Source: Tanytarsus gracilentus (lineage: Eukaryota; Arthropoda; Insecta; Diptera; Chironomidae). Taken from it: DNA of 64,000 nucleotides. Positions 35,401-49,263 of the stretch are shown in pieces. The notes below the pieces were generated by a model. That model did not search any database, was not told the origin of the DNA, and was given only the letters and a program-made list of their open reading frames with translations. The translations under genes and the position numbers were made by a program. The stretch lies in contig JAXRKN010000032.1 in NCBI GenBank assembly GCA_038502055.1, positions 1,860,001-1,924,000 on the forward strand, in the 5' to 3' direction. Within the stretch, counting starts at the first letter, position 1, and every line of letters starts with the position of its first letter.

Positions 35401-38400
35401 CGACACAGCCGAACTTGTCGATAAAAAGTAGTAGTTATGAAAAGTGCGATCAGCAACAGCAGCAGCATCGTTATCGTGCACTTGAGCCACCTCTTCGGCA
35501 ACACACAAAGTTGAATTTGACGGAGGTTCAATTGATGCATTATTTGGGAAATTATCTACTCGATGACATGTCAATGCGACTCCTCGGCTTTCCCATTGAG
35601 CACGATGTCGCACCAAGTTTGGCAATTATCTTCAAATATCCGCCATATGAATTCATTTCACAACGAAAGACTGCCATGAGCGCCACAACGACAACAACAA
35701 CGTCGTCGACGTACTACAGTGGCAGTCCAATCTTTGTCAATCAAAACGATGGTTTGATTCCGACAGAAGAGAATTTCGGATGTGAAGTTGAGATAAACGA
35801 TAGTGACAGTGGTCAAGGTTCGGGTTCGTCATCGCCATCCGACGATTATGAAATGAGTGTCAAGCCAATTAAAGTGAAACCCGCAAAGAAACCATACAAC
35901 ACGATGGTGAGCTCACAGAAAGAGTGCGTTCGATGTGGAAAGGATTTCATTGTCACAAACAATGGCGATTATTTGACCAACGAGCCGTGTCTCTATCATT
36001 GGGGTAAAATCAATCAGTTTTACGATGGACAACAAATGAGACGCGTCTATTCGTGCTGTAATCGTAATTACGATTCTAATTTCATAAATGGATGCTCGGC
36101 GAATCGCGTGCACGTTTGGACGGGCGTATCGACGGGTCTCAATGGACCGTATGAAGGTTTCGTGCGCACGAGGAGACGTCGAGAGCAATTACCCGCCGAT
36201 GGTGTCTTTGCATTAGACTGCGAAATGTGCTTTACAGGATGCGGATTGGAGCTAGCGAAAGTCACAATAATCAGATCTGATGGCAATTTACATTACGAGA
36301 GCTTTGTGAGGCCAGAGCGTGATATTGTCGACTATAACACTCGCTTCTCGGGCATAACAGAAAAAGATCTGAACATCAATTCCAGTTGCGGAATGCGAAG
36401 AGCATCGACGGCATCTAACTCAAGTGCCAGTTCGACGAGCTCGAACAGTTATCATCAGCGTACCGTTAAGTCACTGCAAGAAGTACAAAAAGATCTTCTC
36501 AAGTTTATCTTTGAAGACACAATTCTGATCGGACACTCGATCGAAAATGATCTCAAAGCGCTGAAGCTCATTCACCGGTCAATTGTGGATACGTCGATAG
36601 TATTTCCTCACTACTATGGCCTGCCCTACAGACGATCTCTTAAGTCACTTACTAAGAGCATCCTAAAGCGTGACATTCAAACCGCCGACAATGGTCATTG
36701 CAGTTTCGAAGACTCGCGTGCATGTCTCGAGCTCATGTTGTGGAAAGTGCGAAAAGATTTTCGTGAAGTCTTGGAACAGCACTAGATTTCAGCGCCGGTG
36801 ATTAAAAAAACGTGTTTTCTTGTTGTCGTCGATGTCGAAATAATAATTGATGATAGAGAGATAAAAACAAACACACAGTGGCACGTTGGAGAGTTGTAAA
36901 GACCACGCTAAATGGAGTTGTTGTGTCAAACAAAAAATTAACTTCATTTTTAGTATTTCTTCTTATTCTTTAGATACTTAAGACTCCGAAGGGTGGAAGC
37001 TTGATTTTTTAGAGCATCAAATTTTCACTTTTGGTTAAGATTTATAGTTTGCTAAGATTTTCCTTAGCAACATTTTATAGAAATTTTTAAGAACCGACGA
37101 CAAAGTCTGATTTTAGTGTTGCTAAACCCTATTTCTTGTCTAGCGACACTAAGGTCGATGAATAATGCTAGTGATAATTTATTAAGAGATTCAGAATTTT
37201 TTCTGATAAAATTCTAACGCATAATTGTGATTTTGTGACACGAAAGAAATCCATGGCTAAAAATTAAATGTGTTCCTAAAATTTTAATTCAACGGTGGAA
37301 AAAGATTATGAACAAAATTCTGGATTTGGCACTTTTCACTGTTTTTTTTCATTGTACTCGAATATTATAATATAAAAAGAAGCTGTTCACAAAAATAACT
37401 CGCAACGACTCATTATCGATTCTATGAAAGAGAATTTAAATTGCCTTTGTGGAAATAGTTGAAGAGAATTTTGTTAAATTACAAAACACTCTAATGACGC
37501 TAATTAATGTTTTTTTTTTCAAAATTGATAATAATAACGTTGCATTAAATTCAACAACTTTTTTAATGAATATAATTGCGTGCAACAGCTTAAAATGCCT
37601 AATTATAATTTTTAGAGATCAATGTAAATATTAAATGTAATTTTTAATTTTTAACTGTACACAATTTTTTGAATTGTGATAAAGACTGTAAATAAATCAA
37701 ATAATTTTTATACAAAAAAAAATTGAAAACTTTTTCATGCAAGGTGCATAAAATATTTTCAGTGTATTAATTGCAAATTATGAGAGAAAATGTTAAAGTC
37801 AAGGACAGAAATTTGCATATCAAAAAAAAATAGAAATGCTCAAAAGTGATTTGCAAAAAAAACTAAATTTTTAAGGTCAAGAAATATTTTTTAATGTCTT
37901 TGATATCATCGGTCACAAAATGCACATTTTAATTAATTGTGTTTTATTGTTGTACGAAAAAGAAGAGCGAAGTTGGCATGAATTCGATGAGTCATAAAAA
38001 TAGCCATGCACAGAGTGCATAAATCTATTGACATTCGCGCATAAATAAGCGAGAGATTTATGGCGGCCAACATCTCAAATTCTCAAATACAGAGAAAAAG
38101 ATTATTTTTTAATTGTATTTGCGAGATTTCTCATCAATTTGTCGTGTCTTAATCAAATTCATTTTTTTATAGAAATTAAATTAATGTGTGAATGCATTAC
38201 AGCACCATTCTCAAATAGAATTGTGTTTATGTATTATTGTACAACGGAAAAAATGTCTCTTTTGAGCACAAACACAACTTTTATGCCAGATAGATAAAGA
38301 AAATTATGTGAAAAAAAATCTGACGTGAAAATAAAAACACAAAAAATATTTTTTCAATTTGTCAAAAAAAAAATAATTATTTTCCTACTTTTTAATTTTT

Positions 38401-41400
38401 CTTTCAGTTAATTGCTGTCAATTGTAAATTTTGTTGAGGTTACGGTCAAGTTATGGTTTTCAGTCAACATGTATGACATTTGTTTTGAGGTTAGGTGTCA
38501 ACTTTGTAAATGAATTGCATCAGTAATGACTTTGTTAACCGTTTAACCTTTTTTGTGGACTTTGGCTCTAACTTTGTTTTAATGGCTGAATAATCATGAG
38601 ATCTCATACGGTTTACAAATTGACTATTAAAGCATTTAAGAGAGGAACAAGCCATTCGTGGATAATGTGAATGATTAATGAAACCATTTGAATTTTAATT
38701 TATTTTATTTTAAAAATTCGAGTGTTCATGCCTTGTTTTAATTATTTTAATTTAATTCTAATTTTATACTCCAAACTGTAAAAAAATATTCTGTGGCCCA
38801 ATTTTCTTGCGAAAATAACAGACTGCAAACTTTTAATCCCGCTCTAAATTTTTTTGGATGCAAACAAAAAAATTTTACCTCATTTTTTAAAAATATTTCA
38901 ATAAAAAGAACCATTTGTGAAAACAGTACAAACAGCTGTCAGTAGAAACCCAAATGGATTGAAATACAATGACTTCGACGGCGGATGGAGTACTTTAAGT
39001 AGACCATTTTTAATTTAATCCGAAAGTTATTGAGCGACATGTGCATTAAATTGTTACGAAAAAAAGGTTAAATCGTGAATGAATAATGCAGCACTGCCAG
39101 AGTTAAAATGTGCAAATTTAATTTCCTCGAAAGAAACATTTCCTTATGTTCAACTGTCCTCACGACTTGTGTTTTAAGATTGTGGTAATTTGGAAAATAT
39201 TTTGCATTGATTTTAGAGCACAATTGAGTTAAATTAGCTGAAAAGATACTGAAAAAAAACGTTACTAAAAATTTAAATAATTTATTAAAAAAAAGAATTA
39301 AGAATTTTTTGAGGTTCGATGGATTTTTTAAACTTTTTAGATATAAAACATTTTATAAAAATTAAGGATCGATCTTAAAAATTGACTCAGTTAAATGATT
39401 TTAAAAAAATACAATTACTTTTAAATCAATCTAACCCCGCTTATCACCTCATTTCATGTATCAATTGCACTTTCAATTATCACTCGTTTTATTGAGTCTG
39501 AAAAACTCGATTGCGATATAGTAAAAAAAACATTCGTGTTCATACAATTTTTGCTTTCGGTTTTAGTATTCGTCAGTCCAAAAGAGCGACTTTCTACTTT
39601 CACTCCAAGAGAGTATGGGAGCAAAAAATAATAATTTTTATACCTCTTGCTTCGCTTTTTTGCACTCGCTCGCGACTGGATATGCAAAAAAAGTAAATAT
39701 AATAAAAAGATCTCGACCGTTGCTCGAGTTGCATTTGCCTTTTACTTTTTCTCTCTGCTTTCTTTTATTTGTAATGCGATCATGCGACTTTTCTCTTTTC
39801 AATAAACACATTTCGTGTTCAACTCACATTTCATTTCACGCTGAAGGTGTGGGTGGATAGTTAGTGACTAAAGTTTTAGAAGAGAGGCATAAAATCACCA
39901 TTAGTTAAGACAGCACTGCCATCATATCTCATATAAATTCATATTGAAAAGTAACCACAAGTCATTATATAATTCATCGCGCGATCGTCGCCATTGACTT
40001 TTATTGCTTGTAACGCAACAAATTTTTTTTGCTGCAATAAGCGTCGCAATTTTATGTGGACACGAGCGCCATTGGATGTAAAATCTACAAATCACTCACT
40101 AAAACATCTTTGCAGTTAATAAAAAGGATTTTTGTCATAATATTTCTACAACATTTACGACCATGTGTATCGGCGTAGTTTATCTGCTTTTGAAAAATCA
40201 GCAAATGAGGCAAAACATGTGAGTTCGATTTTACAGTCGATATTTAAGGTGATGATGATATTTTTATTATGAGAGTGTGTCTTTTTAAAGATGGCAAATA
40301 TTATAAATATTGCGCAAGTTTTACACAATTTTATTTTAGTTTTAATTTCAATCTTTAACAATCTCAAAAAAAATCTTTTAAATTATAGATCATAAAAAAT
40401 TTACGCATATTTTTTCATGATTATCCGCTTGATAAAATTTGTTATTAAAGCCCTTTAAGAATTTAACCTTACATAATTTTTTATCTGCGCTTTGTTGTTA
40501 AACACAAAATAGATTTTCTTCATTCATTTCCTTAATTACAACATTCAATAATTTCTCATTATTATATTTTGCTTTTCTCTGTTATCAACGGAAGATTTTT
40601 CTTCAGCAAACGATGTAATGAAGAAACCAACCACGCAGAGCCGCAACGTAATTGTTGAGTAATAATTTTTCCATGCATAATTCGTAAAGTTTACGCACTA
40701 CGGTTATGGTTTTAAACTCCTCAATCAGTTGCTTGCTGATACCATAAAAAGCAGCGTGAAGCTAAGCGGATTGCGAAAAATTCAAGTCAGAATTTCAAGA
40801 CTGAGTTAGTAAAATGCCTTCATAACTTTTTTTCGATTTAGCATCGTCTTGTGAGATGATAAAAATACATTTGACTATTGTTAACGAATCTTTTTTCTGA
40901 CAAGGGTGAGGAACACTTTTGAGAATTGCTTAAGATTCTTTAAATACTTCCATATTTAAGTTTCTCAACCATTTGTTCAAAAGAGCATTTTATTCTTTGT
41001 CGAACATCAAATTGAGCGTAGCGAGAAAAAGAATTGCACAGCTTCATCGAAACATGCGATGATGATGACAAGGAGAGATTGTGGGCAGATACAATTGACT
41101 TCGTCTATTGTTCTATGAATTCTGAGGTGTTAAAAGCTTCACGCAACATTTGTTAACCTTTAACGGTGTCGTAAACATGGAACGATGACTCATTCGCTTC
41201 CACTTTTTTAGCGCATTTATCCGAATCAACCTTTACAAGCAAGATCACATCATAATCGATTAACAATTCTAATTGTTCGCGATAAACTTATAAAAACACA
41301 TATTTGACCGGCAATTCAACTTATGATTGTATGCGAATCGTAATGAAAGTCAGCTCACAACACACATCGGATGTTGTGCTGTTATGCAACAATTGGAATT

Positions 41401-44400
41401 TAATGAATTAATTCAATTTTGAGCTCTTTAATTCCAAAACAATAAAAAAGAGAGAGAAATGTTGACCGACTTTCGACGATTGTACGCCCATTATCATTTT
41501 AAATTTTAGCGCATTGTCCACTTGGTTCATGAAGCTTCATGGTGGATAAAAACGCATTTTAATTTTTAAACGATTTTTAAATATTTTATTAATAAATAAC
41601 TCAAACATGATTTTTAAGAATTGCGAGAATGTTAAAAAGAAATTTGTTTTACCCGACAATAAATTTTAAAAACGCTTAAAAATTCTCTATTTAATTTATT
41701 TGCATTCACTTTTTTGTGTATAGGGCAAGTGTGTGTTTAAATTTAAATGCGTATGAGATTTGGCACAAAACGTAAAACGCATTTTAACGCCAGCTATTAT
41801 TTCTCTCGAAATGATATGATGATGATGATGATGATGACATTCAATGTCAATTTTCATAAACTTTTTTTTTGTGTGCTCTCTATTATGCGAAATTGTTAAT
41901 TTATGGAGCTTGACGCGAGGGGAAAGGGAGGCGAAACTTTATTGAGGACCGGAATCTGAGCGAGTTTACAAAAAAATGACGCCATATTAACTCATCATAA
42001 TAATATTGGAATTAATTATGCAAATCAGATTTGCCTTTACCGGCGTTGTTGAGGCAATAAAGTATAAAGAGTTGCGAAAGCAGTCGTGCATGATTTTTTT
42101 TCGCATTTAGCAAAATTGATGCAACTTATCAGCTGCATGTGATCGATAAAGTTGACTGTGAGATTCGATTGTGAAATGACTTCCTAAGGATTATGTCATC
42201 GAGATATGTCTAAATTAATCAAAATTAAATTTAATGATTAATCATCAAACACACTTGAAAAATTGAATTTAAACAATTGGAGGCTAAAGTTCAAAATTAA
42301 CTCATTTTTGATTGAATAATCGTGAGATTTGCAAACAAATGTTTTAAAACTCGTAAGAATCCTCGCTTGTCGAGAAAGAAATATTGGCGTCTAAAAATAT
42401 CGCAACGATAAAATGAGAAAGTTATTGAGGAGGTGAAATTTATCAACATTTACTTACGAAAGAGTAAAAAGAAATTTACTCGTATGAAATCAGCGGTAAT
42501 TTTTAAAATCGCTTTGGGAGTTCTTTTAAAGAGGATTTTGGTTTAATTACTTTGTTGGTTTATGGGCGATTAAAAATTTTAATGTGTTTTTTAAAATTGA
42601 GTTGTATTATTAAGAAAAGTTTGCAAAAAAATTTAGGTTTTTTATAAAAAATCACAGATTGCAATCGATTGAGGAAATTATTTAAAATTTGTTACAAATT
42701 TTTAAAGTATTTTATTTTTATTGAAGACGAGACTGAAAGAAGACAATTCATAAAATTTGCTGGCTTAAAAAAACATTTAAGGATTTAAAAATAGTTTCGA
42801 TTGACATTTAAAAAATGCATCACAGGTTTAAAAACTTAACACAATCTTTTTACACTTAAAAATATAGGGCATGGATATTTTTGTTTTTTTACTTTAATGC
42901 AAAAAATAAAACGTTTCAATTTGCAGGGAAATTGTTTATTTTGTCAATTAGAAAATAAATAATTTTAGTGTCCCAACCCCTTACAAAAATTTCTCTTTAA
43001 AACCTTTAAGCTTCATTAAAGTTATACAACATTAATTAATTTCGTCCTCGAAGTCAATAAATCTTTGAAGCTGAAATGAGATCGAAATTATACTTTTCCT
43101 TTCATTTCGCATCTAATTATTTAAAGTTATCACATATGAAGACTATCCCATTTCTCTTTTTTTTTCGCAAACAAAAATCTCTCTCTCTCTTATTAGCTAA
43201 TCACGAAGAGAGATGCGACACTAAAAAAGATAATTTTGTGAATTTATAAAGCGGTGCAGAAAGCGAGAAAGTTTTTTTACACTTAGCAAAGGAAGAGTTG
43301 TCAATTTTAAAGAGGCGAGGCGGCGGCAGTAAAAATAGCGACAATAAATATTCCAGTGCACGCCACGAAGCATCTGTTGAGAGAGTGTCGCGAGGTGAAT
43401 GAATTTCGAGATATTTTCACTTAGTAGGAGACAACGAACGTGCATTGCAATGTCAAGAATAGCGAGCACATCTCTCAATTTGCAATCATCTTCGTGAAGG
43501 TTACAATACTTCAATGCCCATCCTTTCACATGTAATCATCCTCGCTCTTATCACAGAGCGTCCACTTACCATATTTATGACCGATGCCGTGAGCTGAGCG
43601 AGTCGTAAAAAAATGTTCCATTAACTTTTTGCGTGGTGAAGAAAAAATTACTAAAAATTATTAAAAATCTAAAAAAATTATTTTTAAAAATCTAAAATTC
43701 AAAAATATTTTAAAAATCTAAAATTTTAAAATATTTTTTAAAGAATGTCAAAAGTGTCCCAACCCTTTGATTTCCGTCTTAAACTTCTCTTTCATTTTAA
43801 TTGTCTATCACTACATCTCCTTAACATAAAATTTAATTCTCGGAACTCATAAATTTCCACTTTCATGCTCATAATTTATTGCAAGAGTTGAAAAATCTGG
43901 GCTGAGGTTGTTAAATGAGACCACAAAAAAAGCTGAAAGTGACAAAATGTTAAAACTCTTCCCACTGATTGTTTTCATAATTGAGATTTTATTCTTTTTT
44001 ATGAATTTACTATTTAGGTGCCCGTGAGCGAAGAGATCAAATATTTTTTTTCCTACAACACAATGAGTAGATGATAATCAGCTTTGGTTGATTGTTTTGG
44101 AAAAAAATAAAATTGAAAGTGGAGCTTATGAAAAAGAAGAAAGGAAGGCAATAAAATCTAGGTTGCTAGTTAAAGGTTTCTAGAGTGATAAATTCTGTAT
44201 TAAGAAAATATTTTAAGACGACTTTTAAAGTACAACCCTTGACATCAATTTAAACAGCTGCAAAGTTGAATCCTCAATTATTGATTCGAAGGTCTACAAG
44301 ATGACATTTCTTAATACTTCTTTTTTTGCGACGTTTATTTAAATTTTTCCACCTCATTTCCATTTTTAATTCACCTCTTCAACAATAATCAACTAGCTCA

Positions 44401-46652
44401 ACTCAAAACTGCTTTCATCATTGCCTTTTCCGAAATTTTTTTCGAAAAACTTTTATTGAGGTGATAAAAGTTTTTTTTCTGCAAACTAAAGTCAAAATGA
44501 TGAAGAATCGGGTCAGTAAATGTGTGCTAACTGTGATGCCAAAAAACAGACATGCTGTCAATGTATTTTGACTAATAACAGGGTGCAAAGTGATAATTTT
44601 AAAATTTTGTGCAAATTTTTTTAATCTTTAAATTGAATTTTTCTAGCTGCTCTCAAGTTTTTTCGGATTATTTTTTTTATTACATTATTTTTAAATTAAA
44701 AAAGTACGTTGTGAAAATTTACATGAAAAAAAACAGTAAACTTTATAACGTAATTTTTAATTTCAAAAATAAGGTACCAAAAAATTGATAATCAAAAAAC
44801 TTGAGAACTTTCTTAAATTTTTTAAACACATCATTTCCGACCTTTCATGAGGAAAAAAAATAAAACCAAGTACTCGAACAAGAAGAAAATCAAATTCACC
44901 CAAATAAATTTTTTGAACTTTCTCTCTCAGGTAAAAAAAAATATTAAGAAGAACTTTATAATCTGTGAAATTATCTTTTTTTTTGACGATCCTTTATGAC
45001 AGTCTTCCTCTAATGAGAACCATGAGTAATTTCTAAAGAGTTACTCATCAAATTGAATTATAGAAAAAAAGATGAGGCAATTCAGGTCACACCGAAATAA
45101 TAGAAGCGTGGGGAAAACATTGCAGATGATTTATTTATTGTCGCACACACATATAAAAAAATCTCTCTTTTTTGATTCAGTGATGAATAAGTGCAAATAA
45201 AAATTTAAGCACACGAAAATTTAATTATGTCAACTGATGATAGCAATGAGTGCAATTTAAATTGATTTTGATTTGTTTAAAAAGTAAAATTGGTTGATGT
45301 TGCGCGAGAGATGAACGATGAGGGTCAAGGTGAAAGTCACAATTTTATAATTTGAGTACTTTTTAATGGGTCTAGACTTAATTATCTTAATTAAGGATTG
45401 TCGGTTATTATTATCTGAGTTCCCACCCCTTAATATTCTAAATTAATTAACTTCAATTTAATAAAATTTATGATTAAATCTTTTCAGATCGCACAATCTT
45501 AATTTGGTACTTGAAAGACTTGACGGCAAAAGACAGAAAAACGTTTCGTATCAATGTCGAATATGATCACGTTTACAAAATCACATGGAGCCCCGATTCA
45601 AAGGCACTGCTAGGTTTCAAAGCAATGGAAAACACAATTGAAGTTTATCGAGTCGATAAGAAAGACGGTGCGTTTGTAAATTATGCCAAAAGCATCACGT
45701 TTCCACGTGTTCATGAGCACGATGACGTGGTTGGATTGAGCATCGCCTGCAATGGACATTTCATCATGACGGCTAGCAACAAGACTGATTTAATTTTATG
45801 GGATGTTCGTGGAAATGTTCTTGAGCAATTAAATACGTTTACAATGTCAAATTATTCTGCTAAAATTTCACCATGTGGTCGACTTGTGGGCGTTTCAGGT
45901 GGGTGGAAAAATTTACATCAAACTATTCATGTTTTTATATAATGCATTATTGTAGGCTATGCACCGGACGTAAAGCTTTGGGAGGTGAAGTTTAATAAAT
46001 CGGGTGGATATGAAAAGACTGTTCGTGCCTTTGAACTTGTTGGTCATAACTCAGGTGGGTAAAAAATATAAACAAATTTTAATTATAATTAGTTTTGTAT
46101 AATTTAAGGTGTTTGGGATTTTGCATTCGATCCCGATTCATCGCATGTTGCAACTGTATGCAAGAACGGAACTTGGAAATTGTTTGACATAAAAAGTAAA
46201 AAATGATTTTTAAAAAATTTCCATAAAATTTAATTTTTTCTAATCTCTATTTAGTTGATTACGTCAGAGGTGAATCTCCGCGATGTCTCATGACAGGCGA
46301 ATATGAATCTAAGGCCGTATCTCCACTCATTGCATTATCAAACTCCGCACATGTGGTTGCCATCGCAACTGGAAGTGACGTTCAACTTTTCTCTGGATTA
46401 ACGGGAGAACTCGACATGACTATTGAGAATATTTTCAATGACCATATTATGGCGATTGCATTCGATCCGTTGGGTTTGCAACTTTTCGTTGCTGGTGATA
46501 GACAAATCAGAGTATTTCACAATGTCACTGGATATAAAGTTGGAATTTTGGCAGCAAAGGAAAAATTGAAAGACAAGAAAATCTCGATGGCGACCAAAGA
46601 GCGATTGGAGTTGCAGATTGAAGAAAACGAGTCATTCATTTCGCAATTTTAA
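29458..46652 (+). CDS. TBL2: TBL2-like WD40 protein
   Basis: Exons 29458-29560, 34164-34421, 45488-45898, 45956-46054, 46109-46195 and 46255-46652 give 451 residues; every internal junction is phase 1. The N-terminus is a membrane anchor (IIIGLLILSALIYGF), then a lysine-rich linker. WD40 repeats start with LKGHTGSVMDMSFSANGKYLATCADD at the exon 2-3 join and continue through FIMTASNKTDLILWD, ISPCGRLVGVSG, YAPDVKLWEV, KNGTWKLFD and DRQIRVFHN. The C-terminus is a charged helix (KEKLKDKKISMATKERLEL). Human TBL2 has the same order and about 447 residues. Known: an ER-membrane WD40 protein linked to PERK signalling. Introns 1 and 2 are 4.6 and 11.1 kb, while the last three are 54-59 bp. Intron 2 contains the REXO1-type exon on the same strand. 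AATAAA at 46716-46721. Confidence 0.92.
29561..34163 (+). other. TBL2 intron 1, no further gene seen
   Basis: Starts GTAAGC and ends TTTGCAG. Several moderately long frames on the minus strand (for example 30026-30271) look like chance: no splice support and no family likeness. Confidence 0.5.
34422..35190 (+). other. TBL2 intron 2, part before the nested exon
   Basis: Begins GTGAGT. It ends with a strong acceptor for the nested gene: a pyrimidine tract of about 20 bases (CCTTTCTTTTTTCTCTCTCG) and then AAAG at 35187-35190. No other exon seen. Confidence 0.5.
35191..36785 (+). CDS. REXO1-type 3'-5' RNA exonuclease, large terminal exon nested in TBL2
   Basis: A 1595-bp exon with a strong upstream acceptor codes for 531 residues. 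It begins with a Ser/Gln-rich low-complexity stretch, then a REXO1-like LMHYLGNYLLDDMSMRLLGFP region, a Cys-rich zinc-binding-like module (CVRCGKDF ... CLYHWG, then YSCC), and the DEDDh exonuclease domain. Catalytic residues: DCEMC (Asp 36216, Glu 36222), VDYNTRFSGIT, IGHSIENDL (Asp 36549), and HCSFED (His 36696, Asp 36711), all intact. A Ser-rich insert of about 25 residues sits between the first two exonuclease blocks. Known: REXO1 relatives trim RNA 3' ends in the nucleus. The first codon is completed by an upstream exon in phase 1; the exons at 26803, 29560 and 34421 all fit. If none is used, ATG 35370 would give 471 residues. AATAAA at 37691-37696. Confidence 0.88.
36786..45487. other. 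Rest of TBL2 intron 2: REXO1 3' UTR then AT-rich spacer
   Basis: The first 0.9 kb to the AATAAA at 37691 is probably REXO1 3' UTR. Beyond that nothing coding is recognised. Simple repeats: (GAT)n at about 41816-41838, (CT)n at about 43180-43190, and an A/T low-complexity block of AAAAATCTAAA units at 43650-43742. The phrase AGTGTCCCAACCC occurs at about 42968 and 43750. Confidence 0.45.
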
Positions 46653-49263
46653 ATTTTTATTTTCAATCTGATTTTTTTGTGTATGAATCACCTCAAAGTT
46701 AGTACAAAGCGATGAAATAAATCTTTTTTAAAATTTTTCCTAAAAAGTGTGTGTTTAAATAAATTTGCTGCGCACATTTCAGGCAGCTGATGGCATTCAG
46801 AAGGGAAAAGTAAACTTAATTTAGTCACATTTTAAACGTTGATAAGAAACATTTTTGAGTCATCACTTTTTTGTGTTGACGAACATTTTATTAGAAAAAA
46901 TAAAAATTTCTGATGAAATTCATTATTGATATTAACATTTTATATTGCCTCAAGAATTTCTTAAATTATTTTTAAAATAATTCACTGGTAATTGAAATTG
47001 ATAATTTTCTTTTAACGAAGTCAAATTTGCAAGAAAATACAATGTACTACTTTTTAAGGAAGATTGACTTTCAGATGCAATCTTCTTGGGGATTGAATAA
47101 ACAATTTTTGCGATCTCATTTCATATCACCCGCGTAGTTAGAATATTTTATAAAATTTTTAATTTTAACGAGCTTTTGAATTTTAAAAAGAGCTAGCGAC
47201 ATCTTTTGACGGAAAAAGAAAAAAATATTTTAAAATATTTTTATAACGGAAAAGCCACGTGTTCTACATCGTATATTTTTGAATTTTTTTAAAACTAATT
47301 AGTGTATGATTTATTTGGGATTCATTATGTATTTTAATTTATTTAAGAACAATTTTCTCAAATTTTATTAATTAAATATTGTTTGTTCAAATAATGGTTG
47401 AATTTATAACTGTTTTACAGTTGTTCTTACAAAATTATAAAAATCTATGCTAATCAATGCGACACCAAATAATTAACATTTCATGAAGAAAATCAGTAGT
47501 TATTCCAATTTATGCATACAAAAGTTTTTAATTGAATTTTCTCTTCGCTTTCGCAGTTGATATTCCAACTTTAGTTGTCAATTTCATCGATATCTACTAT
47601 TGACTTCGCATAGTATGTGCAGTCGAGCTCAATCAAAGCCACAAATGAGTACAAAATTTCCGCATTTTAACGCATAAGTCAACTGCCGATTGACCAAAGC
47701 TGAGAAATATAAGTTAACCGGTCGACCATACCACATATCGCGAATCTAATTGGATCAGAAAATTGCATAGCTTTTCACTTACACAATATAATTCCAATAA
47801 ATCTAATGCTTGATACACATGGATGTGACGAATGTTCGCGCTCAGACCATAAAGAAGGCAACTCTCACTCTCGATCTGTTTCAAGTTCTTTGAGCTTTTT
47901 TCCTTCGATATAATAAATTTCTTCTTTATCTCTTGCGCGCTTACTTTAAAAGTCTCACTTTTGATATGGAGTGTGCGGTAGGTTGGGATCAGAGGGTGGT
48001 GAAGAAAATTATGAAATTTTTTTAAAAATAAATTTTAAATTATTCAAATATCAAAATCTAATCAATTTCAAACTTTTTAATTTTTAAACTTTTCTAAAGG
48101 TTAAAGTTAAATTTTGGAAAAAAATTTGATTTAAATTTAAAATTTCACTAATTTTTTTACCCATCAACCTCTGATCTATTAATAAACTCATTGAGTGGCT
48201 AAAAATAAAAAAGTTTCATTTCAAGTTCTCGCTTAATCCATCGTCGAGCTACTGTGGAGTTTCGGCACTTCCTTAAGTTTTCTCTTTCACTCGCTCATAT
48301 ATGCTGCAATGTCCGCTTGCTGTGTGCATATAGTTTTTAATCCAAATGCATGCATGACAGCTATAATTTACGCATTCATATCAACTTGGCGCCATAATTT
48401 TTCTTCGATCTCCCTCGAAAGTGTGCCATTGAGAAACAACAACAAAACCTAGCATTATGATCGATTGTTTTAGTGCCGCTTGTGTTGCAATACAATAATA
48501 AAGAGTAAAAGTTATGCAATTACGAGAGAGTCTTTTAAAGATCAAATATTGCAGAAAAATATGCATGGCAAGAAAGATCGAGAGGGAAAATTATTAGAAA
48601 ATATCGAGTGGAATTAATGTCACAGCTATTTTTACGATCGATTAATTTAGCGCTCTGCCGCCTATGTGACTTTGGAAATCAGATTTATTGTGAGAAAACT
48701 CACTACTGGTCGCTTCGAACTGGTTTTTTAAAAAACTGCAGCAACATGCAATATTTGTATTTCTTTATAACTCGTCATAATTCTCTTTTCCACTCACACT
48801 TTTTATGTTATTTTGATAAATGTCAACGTAGAGAGTCAAATAAAAAATTGAATTTATGTTATTGATTGGTCTTTAATGAGCGCCACAATGTAGCATGAAC
48901 AAAGTGGGTTGAATTTTATGTTTGTAGCATTGACTCAATTACTTGATTCAAGAAGTTGAAACAGGTAGATTGAGGTTGAGATTTTGAAGGACAAAATTAT
49001 GTTGCAGATAAAATTGTGATAAGGATTCAAATTTTTTACCAACGGTTTTTTGGGTTTAGTTCTCCAACTTAAATTTTAACATAAAAAAACCATCTTCAAT
49101 CCCTTTTCTGACATTTAATTACAATCTGATTGACTATCATCAAGAACAATTAACAACGTTAATAAAATGAAATCACCTTCCACAGTCAATAAATTCTCAC
49201 TCAATCGACTAAATTAGTTCACTCTTCAAGTTCGCCCAAAACCAGATCAACCTCAAGTTGAAA
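46653..49263. other. Spacer between TBL2 and the pickpocket gene
   Basis: TBL2 3' UTR for the first 70-90 bp, then AT-rich sequence without a recognisable gene. The last few hundred bases are the pickpocket upstream region; no core promoter motif stood out. Confidence 0.4.

Noticed and set aside
35248..36286. Minus-strand and alternate-frame open frames inside the REXO1-type exon
   Set aside because: Shadows of a well-supported coding exon with intact catalytic motifs.
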